Virus record (IMG/VR): IMGVR_UViG_3300008267_000477
Span: 1 to 53,029 of that record
DNA: 53,029 nt
DNA from: a virus
Reading direction: 5' to 3' (one strand)
Below the pieces are notes generated by a model that was not told the origin of the DNA, ran no database searches, and worked only from the letters and a program-made list of their open reading frames with translations. This document shows, in pieces, positions 45,719 to 53,029 of the stretch (its first letter is position 1; each line of letters begins with the position of its first letter). The position numbers and the translations under genes are program-made.

Positions 45719-48579
45719 AAAAGTTAACAACAACACTTACTTCTTATCAACAAGACGTAGCTGTGCGTGTAGGTGATTTTTTCTTAATGCCGGAAGCACC
45801 TTTCCCACCAGCCATAGCATCTGACCTACCAGGAAATGTAACACAAAAAACCTTTATTAAAAGGGTTGTTGATGGTGTTCCCGAGTATGAGGATTTAGTA
45901 ATGCGCAATAGGGTTTACTATATAACAGCAGGCACAGAGCTTGAGATGATAATCGTTGCGCAAGATCCATCACAAATAGACATGGATAGAGTAGGTGATG
46001 ATAGCAATCTAACCTACCAGTGGTACAAAGATGATGCTCCTATGGTGGGAGCAAATGCACTTCTTAATGGAAAGGGATTTAGAGGTCTGAGATTACCAGC
46101 AGCTGAGGTAACAATAGAAGCTTCGGGTGAATATCATTGTGAGATATCAAATGCATACGGAACAACCTCAACAACCTCCGTTGTAATAAGTGTAGTTGAT
46201 CCAAAAAGACACCCGTTAATGTATAAGAATCTACTACAAAACGGATCAGCAAATGGTGGAACGGACGGTTGGATAGCAGAGAATGGAATCATATCTCGAG
46301 CATTTTTGGATGAGATGTTTATCACGTACCACCATGGAAGCTTGCCACCATTCAGCTATTACGACGATGATCTAGAAAAGACAGCTCCAGCAACGATTCC
46401 TCACGACTTTAGATTTAGTCAGACAGGACATTCCGCACTAATGTGGAGTGTAATGAAAACAATACAAAGCAAAAATCCAAACGCATTTAAGCAAGGAGCA
46501 GAGAGCAACATAAACAACATATTACCAGATTGGCAGGCTTGGATGGTAAGAAGCCTTCCACCAAACATCGTAGCAAACGAAGACCTTAGTTTGGGTTCAT
46601 CTGAGAGAGCGGGTTTCTTCCCAGGAATAAGGTGGATGGATTTGTATAACAGAAACAACAATCCATCATTAATTGGGCTGGATGCTGAGTGTTATGATAA
46701 GGCCTTAAATTATTTTACACGAGACAAGATTAAATTTGAAAGAGCAGGAGGTAGAGCTGTAGCATCCTTATCACAGACTGTTAATATAGAAAACGCATCG
46801 GCACTCGTAGACAATACGGTATTAGGAGTTCCACCTATATTTGGTCAATTCTTTTCGTATGTTGGCGCTGGAATCACAGGATATAAGATCAAAGTGGTTA
46901 CGGAGGCTGGTGAAGAGGTATACAATTGGTATGTGTTAGATCCAAGTGATTTTTTCGAAAGACTAAAAAACAACAAAGATAATAGAATTCTTATTCAAGA
47001 AAACTCTACAATCGAAATAATACCACTAGTTGATGATCAAACAACAATAACCTTAACAATGCGAGATGCATCTTTAAATGTGTTATCAGAAGTGAAGTTC
47101 GATGGACCAGACGCAACCGATGTTTTTGCTATAAAAGAAAAATCATACCTACCACTAACATGGTATCCTATCTTTGATATGTTTGTTGCTAACAACAACC
47201 CAATAAAGATATTCGGAAGAACATACTCAACAACCAAAGCATTACAACCGTTAATGTCTCCGAATCCAGCAATTCCAGAAAAAGAGATTGTAGATTACCT
47301 ATTCGAATTAGAGATTAATGACCTATACACAAACCCAGCAAAGAAAATAGGCAATCGTAACAGAAACGATGTAAAGGATGTAATCATCGATTACATGAGT
47401 AAGGTTGCTTTTGCACCTAATAAGCAGTTGAGAGTTAGAACAAGAGAGGATGTAGAGAGATTTATATTAAAGTCACCAAAGAAGAGATGGAATCTTGACG
47501 ACCTGATAACAGATCGTAAAGCTAAGGGTGATTTTTATAGATATGAGTCACCTCGTGGATATCCAAAAGCATCCAAAGAGTATGAAATAGAACGACGAAG
47601 AAGCATATACAAAGGTGTTGCTGACGTCATCATGGCACAAGATCAGGATGCAAACATTACAAAAGGAATCGCAAGTAGAATTAGGGTAAAAATAATAGAA
47701 ACACCAATTTATCAAAAAACTAATCCAAATAACGAGTCGGCACCCATATACGAAAGCGACACTACAAGAATGGACAGAAACGCTGCCTTCTTCCTAAACA
47801 ACTTTCCTTTTAAGGAAGGGGGACGATTTATACCAGAAACAGCAAATGAGTGGGATCCATTTAAGCGAACAGCAATCAACGGTAAGAGAACTTACAAGGC
47901 AATGCAAGAGCTAGGAGCAGCCGCCATGTTCGCTGTGGGAGGTAATTTCCGCATTCCGGAAAAAACAAGATCAGTAGAAATCACTGTAGATTTTACACAC
48001 ACTTCGCCAGTATTTAGGGATGAGCAGCCAGAGATGAAGGGATGGACTAGTGACTTTTTGTATCGAGATGATTTTGGCAACAGAGCAGCAGATAGTAAGA
48101 GATTTGTAGAGTATGGATATCCACGCTGTGGCGTTACAATGATGAAGTTTTTATTACTACCACAAAACGCAGCTCCAGATAACTCCTACACAAGTTATTT
48201 TATACCATCTCAGGGTAACCAAGTTTGGGGATTACAGAAAAAATTAATGTACGATGAGAGTATAACAAATACATCTGAACCGGGAGATTTCCGTTACAAC
48301 TTTGTTATGCCAGAAAATCCAGGCAAGTTTAATCCAGTTGATATTTACGAAGTAGGTAAAGCTTACGAAACATTCGAAAAAGCAAGAGTTCACGAGGATT
48401 CTAAACTCAATCCAGGATGGGACGAGCAAGAATTGCAGCAGTTCCAAGAGGGAGTTATATTACGGGAGGATGCTAGTACGGATCGTATTGAGAATGATAG
48501 CGCATTAGAAAACGAAGAAGGAGGATTATCAGGTTTAGAGCAAGAGATAAACTTAAACATTAACAGACCTAATCCGTAA
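45715..48579 (+). CDS. Large structural protein with Ig-like domain, paralogue B
   Basis: A 954-residue protein with the same layout as its upstream neighbour. The Ig-like domain is at residues ~98-158 (TYQWYKDDAPMVGANALLNG, then EASGEYHCEISNAYGTTSTT), followed by YKNLLQNGSANGGTDGW. Further downstream the two differ more. The pair most likely arose by tandem duplication. A gp7/gp10-like wedge or fibre-attachment role is possible from position. The gene ends before a late-type motif at 48596. Confidence 0.75.
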   Translation: MKKLTTTLTSYQQDVAVRVGDFFLMPEAPFPPAIASDLPGNVTQKTFIKRVVDGVPEYEDLVMRNRVYYITAGTELEMIIVAQDPSQIDMDRVGDDSNLTYQWYKDDAPMVGANALLNGKGFRGLRLPAAEVTIEASGEYHCEISNAYGTTSTTSVVISVVDPKRHPLMYKNLLQNGSANGGTDGWIAENGIISRAFLDEMFITYHHGSLPPFSYYDDDLEKTAPATIPHDFRFSQTGHSALMWSVMKTIQSKNPNAFKQGAESNINNILPDWQAWMVRSLPPNIVANEDLSLGSSERAGFFPGIRWMDLYNRNNNPSLIGLDAECYDKALNYFTRDKIKFERAGGRAVASLSQTVNIENASALVDNTVLGVPPIFGQFFSYVGAGITGYKIKVVTEAGEEVYNWYVLDPSDFFERLKNNKDNRILIQENSTIEIIPLVDDQTTITLTMRDASLNVLSEVKFDGPDATDVFAIKEKSYLPLTWYPIFDMFVANNNPIKIFGRTYSTTKALQPLMSPNPAIPEKEIVDYLFELEINDLYTNPAKKIGNRNRNDVKDVIIDYMSKVAFAPNKQLRVRTREDVERFILKSPKKRWNLDDLITDRKAKGDFYRYESPRGYPKASKEYEIERRRSIYKGVADVIMAQDQDANITKGIASRIRVKIIETPIYQKTNPNNESAPIYESDTTRMDRNAAFFLNNFPFKEGGRFIPETANEWDPFKRTAINGKRTYKAMQELGAAAMFAVGGNFRIPEKTRSVEITVDFTHTSPVFRDEQPEMKGWTSDFLYRDDFGNRAADSKRFVEYGYPRCGVTMMKFLLLPQNAAPDNSYTSYFIPSQGNQVWGLQKKLMYDESITNTSEPGDFRYNFVMPENPGKFNPVDIYEVGKAYETFEKARVHEDSKLNPGWDEQELQQFQEGVILREDASTDRIENDSALENEEGGLSGLEQEINLNINRPNP

Positions 48580-48595
48580 TAAGTTTACTCTTCCA

Positions 48596-48603
48596 TATTT
48601 ATA
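48596..48603 (+). promoter_or_regulatory. Late-promoter-like TATTTATATTAA
   Basis: TATTTATA, 12 nt before the GTG start of the last gene. The flank ATTAAAA is shared with the copies at 18392 and 38704. Confidence 0.58.
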
Positions 48604-48615
48604 TTAAAAGACTAA

Positions 48616-51600
48616 GTGGCTAAAAAACCATCAAAACCAATAAGTACAATTAAGTTGGAAGGTAACAAAGGTGAACCTATAAAAGCGGGTGAATCTTTGA
48701 GAGGACCAAAAGGTAGAGTGGAACCACTAGAAAGAGGTTTATTGAATAATCCTACTTTTTATCCAAAACCACCAAAGCCCCAAAATCCACTACCACCAAA
48801 ACCAGTAGAGAGTTCTACTGTGTATCCTTTTGGAATAAAACCAAACAATCTTGTTGCATATCCAAATGATGCTCTAATTTTAGACATCAACAATGCTATT
48901 GGAAACTACCTAGAATCTGACTTTAGAGTTCGCTCATATACAAAGAGTGATTTACAAGTTACAATGGATGTGGAGAGTGATTTAAAGTCATTAGGCTACA
49001 TCTCTGGTAAGTATAACGTACTATACAAGTTTCACAGAAACTACCTAGGATCGGCTGATGCCCATAAGCTGGAGATACAAGAGATAAGTTCTGACGGATT
49101 AGAGATTCGACTTACACCAATAAGGAGCGACCAATACGACAATACAGCTTTTTTTGATTTTTTCGGAACGGGTTTCTGGCAAGTACCAAAATCCCAAACT
49201 TTAACAAACTTATTTCTATTAAAGCAAACTGAGCTAGGAACACAGGCGTATAGAATCTTTGACTACGTTCAAGATAAGTTTACCTTCAATCAGTTTCCTT
49301 TCAGTATAGTTGTAAAATTAGCATCTCCAGTTCCAACAGCTGTTACACTAGGAGACCGAATATGGATAGCGCAACAAGTTAGTGATCCTATAGGAGACTC
49401 AATAACACTAATACCACCTAAACCGGTTAGAAAAGAGACTCGAATTAGCGGTCCAAACTGGGACGTACTAAGTAAGTTACAAACAACAGTAACGACCCCG
49501 TATAAGGATTGGGATGATATTTTATCCAGCAATCGACCAACAACAGAAGGAATAATTAATCAACTACTAAGTAGTTCTTTTGTTGAAGGAATAAAGCTGA
49601 ATGTAGATTACAGAAGTTTTGAAAATCACATAACATTTGGATCGGCAGTTGAGCGACTAGAGAACTTCAAATACAAGATGTCCTTGATTGAGAGCTACGA
49701 CTCTCGCATTGCAGACCTTACTACAAACCTAAACGCATTACCAAGCAGTAGCGTTTCCAGTAGTCAGGCGTTTCAGACAAATGTTATTAACGCAAAGACT
49801 AAAAAGGCAGCACTAATAGGTAGCTTTGATTCTTATGAGAAGTATCTTTACTACCAATCGGCTAGTTATGAGTCAAGCAGCTATGGTGAATTTTATCCGT
49901 CAACTTGGCCAAAACAAAACTCAACAAAACCGTATGTTAACTATTCGGTAACATCTTCTCAGGTTGAGAGTTGGTACGAAGGTATAGCACAGTCAGCGAG
50001 TTTGTTTGATAACAATAACGATAAGGCACTATACAAGCTAATTCCGTCCCACATATTAGAGGATGTATCAAATGACGAGTATGTTCTATTCACACATATG
50101 ATAGGACATTACTTTGATATCCTAACACTTTACATTAAGCAGATAACTTTACCAACAGACAGACAGCAGTCTATCTATGAAGGATTTAGTCGTGATTTAA
50201 TTTTTAATGTAGCTCAGACTTTAGGATTAGACTTTGATAATGGAAACTCCTTGGATGAGTTGTGGGCTTACACCTTAGGAACAGATGCAACTGGATCAGC
50301 ACAATCTCAATGGGATGCAACCAGCGATGACCGAACTAAAGAAATTTGGAAGCGAATAATAAACAATCTACCATTCTTACTTAAAACAAAAGGAACAGAA
50401 AGGAGTATTCGAGCGCTGATCAACTGCTATGGTATTCCTCAAACAATTCTACGAATAAGAGAGTATGGTGGAGCTGAACCTGACTTTGATTCAAAGACAG
50501 ACTTACAGTATGAGCGATTTAATTACGCTCTAAATGTAGGTTACAACGGATTAGACAGTGCATCCTACGCTCTATATGGCTACGGAACATATGGATCAGC
50601 CTCCTATGGTGACGATGATCCGAGTGAATTGATACGAGTTCCATGGACAGCTTTGTCTGAAAATGGGTTGATGCCAATGAGTACGCAGCTGAGGTTTAGA
50701 ATGGCCAAAAACCAAACTAAGGAACAGCGCATCATGGAGGTTCCAGATCAGTGGTTAGTAAAAGCTCACACAAGCGGTAGTGACGAGTACATAGGTTTCT
50801 ACCTCAGTGGTAGTGCTGGATGGGCTACAGCAAGTGTTAGCTCTTCTATCTACGATAACGCGTTCTGGAGTTTAACACTTCTCAGAGAGAATAAAACAGA
50901 CACTAACTCGGATAACCAAACTTATACACTAGTCGCCAAGAGGGTAAACTACGATAAGGTGGTTTACACACACACTGCCAGTTTATTTATTGACGGAAAC
51001 ACGAGTAGCTCATACAACGATTCATATATAACACCGGGGTATCTATGGATTCCAGGCTCTGGATCGTTTACATTTGCCAACTCAGCTTCAATGACTATCT
51101 TAACGGGTAGTGTGCAGGAGTTTAGGTATTGGAGCGAGACATTGCAAGATGCTATATTAGACAATCATGCATTAGCTCCTACAAGCTTCCAAGGAAACAC
51201 AGACGAAGTGATGACTGGTAGTACGTCTAGCTATTATGATCTTGCTTTTAGATTGTGTTTGGGTTCCGATAATAGGCGAATCAATTACGCAGATACTTCT
51301 AGTTTTCCATCACAACATCCAAACCAATTCAACCTCAAGTTTGACGACGGATCGGATAAAAACGCACTCTTTTTAAGATCACTAGCACCAGTATACACAC
51401 CAATAGTTGAGCGTCATTCCCTCGAGTGGCCTGACCTAGGAGGTAACAGAAGTGTAGGTAATAAGATAAGAATAGAGAACACCTTTACAGCTGGAAGCAA
51501 CACTATTGGTGGCAATCGACAGCTTTACAGAGATAATAGTGTGCAAAGGAGTTTGTCAGACAGTCAACCACCAGATAGTCCACGATTGGGGATTTACTTC

Positions 51601-53029
51601 TCACCACAAAATGAAATCAATCAGGATATTGCTGAACACTTCGGTGGAATAAGTATAGATGACTACATTGGAGATCCTAGTCACCTGACATTAGACGAGT
51701 ATCCAGATCTACGAGAGCTAAAATGGGAATGGAGTAGGAAGTTTATTTTTGGACGAAACAACGCTCAAAATTACATTAGGCTTATACGTTATTTTGATTC
51801 GTCGTTATTTCAGATAATAAAGAAGTTTGTACCGTACAGAGCAAATACCCAAGTAGGCTTAGTAATCGAACCAACAATAATTGAAAGAGCAAAAGTAAGA
51901 TCTACAGTACCGACAAAGGAAGAGCTCCAATATGACACAACAATAGATGTAGGACCAGAAGCTATCTGGACACCTGGAGGATTTGTGCAGGATGGTGATG
52001 GTGAACCATTTAGAGATCAGCCATATTGGGCAAATAATGGATACGTTAAGGAGGGTACAATAGGTGGTGATGAGAGTGACTACATAACTCTAAGCGGAGA
52101 GCAGCATAGGGTAGCAGAGTACAACGACGTTATTCATTATCCTACGTACGACTTCCAAGCACCAAGAGAGGGCATAGATGTAACCCCAGACTTTGATGAA
52201 GTGGAGATTGACTTTGTCGTAATAGATGGGACAGAAGTTGAAACTGCACCAACGTTTGATGAGAGTTTTGCCAATCAATTTAACAACTTTGGCGTTGCAA
52301 ACAACCCAAGTACGAGTGGTAGTTTATTTACGTCGCTTGATATGGGTATTTCACAATACGGAAGAGATACTCGTGTTTTAGGATCTCAATACGTGTTTAT
52401 GACTTGGGAGCGATACGGCACTGGATCGAGTGTTTCAGCTCCATACATGATAACATCTAGCAGATATGATTATCACGAAGCCCTTAACCCAACCATCTTA
52501 GACAGTAGATTTAGTGAAGTCTCAAATCAAGGGGGCACTAACTACGACATTGACGTGTATGGTGGTCGAGCATTTACGGGATCGTTAGCATTCACACAAT
52601 CTGTGATACTATCATCATCTTTAGGACTGCAGACTAGTTTGTGGACATCGCAATATGGACTACACATAACCAGCTCCTTCACAGGATCTATAGCATCACC
52701 ATCTACAGCTACCCTTACAGCTTCTCTTAATACAAACTACCAATGGAGAATTGATCCGACTAACGGTTTAAATTTCTATAACTCATCAGGAGTGACTCAA
52801 AACCTTATCATAGGCACAGCTGAAATAGATGCGTTCTTCTTTTCAAGAGACAATCCGTACAGTACGGAGTATCTTTATGAGGTTGACGTCGTTTTACAAG
52901 ATACCGGAGGAACACTTACTAATATCGTAGAGCTTTATTTTGGTGGACTAGACTCTAACATAGTAGAAAGTATCTCAGGAATAACAACAACACCAACAGC
53001 GTATACGTTTATTACTAGAGCTGAAGGTC
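48616..53029 (+). CDS. Very large tail protein, incomplete at window end
   Basis: An open frame of at least 1471 codons with no stop before the window ends. The start is GTG 48616, directly after an in-frame TAA. The N-terminus is Lys/Pro-rich (NPTFYPKPPKPQNPLPPKPV). Around residue 585 is FLLKTKGTERSIRALINCYG, which I recall from large tail proteins related to phage tail protein I in Bacteroidota phages. Residues ~675-855 look like a LamG/concanavalin-like beta domain. The end is beta-rich with many TGS/SSS segments, as in fibres. Probably links the baseplate to fibres; C-terminus not visible. Confidence 0.78.
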   Translation, partial: MAKKPSKPISTIKLEGNKGEPIKAGESLRGPKGRVEPLERGLLNNPTFYPKPPKPQNPLPPKPVESSTVYPFGIKPNNLVAYPNDALILDINNAIGNYLESDFRVRSYTKSDLQVTMDVESDLKSLGYISGKYNVLYKFHRNYLGSADAHKLEIQEISSDGLEIRLTPIRSDQYDNTAFFDFFGTGFWQVPKSQTLTNLFLLKQTELGTQAYRIFDYVQDKFTFNQFPFSIVVKLASPVPTAVTLGDRIWIAQQVSDPIGDSITLIPPKPVRKETRISGPNWDVLSKLQTTVTTPYKDWDDILSSNRPTTEGIINQLLSSSFVEGIKLNVDYRSFENHITFGSAVERLENFKYKMSLIESYDSRIADLTTNLNALPSSSVSSSQAFQTNVINAKTKKAALIGSFDSYEKYLYYQSASYESSSYGEFYPSTWPKQNSTKPYVNYSVTSSQVESWYEGIAQSASLFDNNNDKALYKLIPSHILEDVSNDEYVLFTHMIGHYFDILTLYIKQITLPTDRQQSIYEGFSRDLIFNVAQTLGLDFDNGNSLDELWAYTLGTDATGSAQSQWDATSDDRTKEIWKRIINNLPFLLKTKGTERSIRALINCYGIPQTILRIREYGGAEPDFDSKTDLQYERFNYALNVGYNGLDSASYALYGYGTYGSASYGDDDPSELIRVPWTALSENGLMPMSTQLRFRMAKNQTKEQRIMEVPDQWLVKAHTSGSDEYIGFYLSGSAGWATASVSSSIYDNAFWSLTLLRENKTDTNSDNQTYTLVAKRVNYDKVVYTHTASLFIDGNTSSSYNDSYITPGYLWIPGSGSFTFANSASMTILTGSVQEFRYWSETLQDAILDNHALAPTSFQGNTDEVMTGSTSSYYDLAFRLCLGSDNRRINYADTSSFPSQHPNQFNLKFDDGSDKNALFLRSLAPVYTPIVERHSLEWPDLGGNRSVGNKIRIENTFTAGSNTIGGNRQLYRDNSVQRSLSDSQPPDSPRLGIYFSPQNEINQDIAEHFGGISIDDYIGDPSHLTLDEYPDLRELKWEWSRKFIFGRNNAQNYIRLIRYFDSSLFQIIKKFVPYRANTQVGLVIEPTIIERAKVRSTVPTKEELQYDTTIDVGPEAIWTPGGFVQDGDGEPFRDQPYWANNGYVKEGTIGGDESDYITLSGEQHRVAEYNDVIHYPTYDFQAPREGIDVTPDFDEVEIDFVVIDGTEVETAPTFDESFANQFNNFGVANNPSTSGSLFTSLDMGISQYGRDTRVLGSQYVFMTWERYGTGSSVSAPYMITSSRYDYHEALNPTILDSRFSEVSNQGGTNYDIDVYGGRAFTGSLAFTQSVILSSSLGLQTSLWTSQYGLHITSSFTGSIASPSTATLTASLNTNYQWRIDPTNGLNFYNSSGVTQNLIIGTAEIDAFFFSRDNPYSTEYLYEVDVVLQDTGGTLTNIVELYFGGLDSNIVESISGITTTPTAYTFITRAEG

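Noticed and set aside
1-53029. Insertion sequences, integrase or attachment sites
   Set aside because: No transposase or integrase motif and no terminal inverted repeats were found; the window reads as a coherent phage genome without inserts.

Overview
The window looks like part of the genome of a large, AT-rich, T4-related contractile-tailed phage (myovirus), probably infecting a member of the Bacteroidota. Every gene that can be supported lies on the + strand. The T4-like signs are a GPW/gp25-type and a gp6/J-type baseplate wedge protein, a gp55-like late sigma factor, and tail-spike enzymes. The Bacteroidota inference rests on promoters of the form TTG-N20-GACCTTTA, close to the TTG...TAnnTTTG promoters of that phylum, and on the near absence of Shine-Dalgarno sequences. 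No ribosomal or core bacterial gene is present.

Layout. (1) 1-4.1 kb: early/middle genes, including a MoxR-like AAA+ ATPase and a partner that carries an HExxH metallopeptidase-like motif, an acidic linker and a VWA domain. (2) 4.1-4.5 kb: a noncoding block of G/C palindromes and a 33-34 nt iteron. (3) 4.5-8.7 kb: a run of small proteins, most with the same kind of short basic/amphipathic N-terminus ending in an [LI]-x-E site, resembling the T4 capsid-targeting sequence. (4) 8.8-13.4 kb: a second early block (metallophosphoesterase, ATP-dependent DNA ligase, many tiny ORFs) driven by repeated copies of one bipartite promoter. (5) 13.4-19.9 kb: a second tagged block with recognisable enzymes (two HExxH proteins, a class C beta-lactamase-like serine hydrolase, an alpha/beta hydrolase and a Cys-rich protein), plus endolysin and holin candidates. 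(6) 19.9-25.5 kb: fibre/adhesin proteins. (7) 25.5-30.3 kb: phosphoribosyltransferase, membrane protein, a tmRNA gene with a long 29-residue tag, HD-domain protein and late sigma factor. (8) 30.3-53.0 kb: baseplate hub, spike, muramidase, M15 peptidase, a long coiled-coil protein, baseplate wedge, two Ig-containing paralogues and a very large tail protein that runs off the window end.

How it fits together. Two transcription programmes can be read from the DNA. Early/middle genes follow CTGTTGC-N19-GACCTTTAGGTATAA and start in the context GAGAGATATG. Cargo, lysis and tail operons follow TATTTATA/TATTTATT, usually 2-13 nt before the start codon, and the gp55-like sigma encoded here is the natural candidate to read them. 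The most interesting system is the family of about 17 proteins with a capsid-targeting-like tag. They look like an arsenal of proteins packaged in the head and delivered with the DNA, several with hydrolase or protease signatures.

Two genes (the muramidase and the HD protein) appear to be split by a +1 frameshift at short T runs. These could be sequence errors, real mutations or recoding. All functional calls come from motif reading only; no database search was possible.
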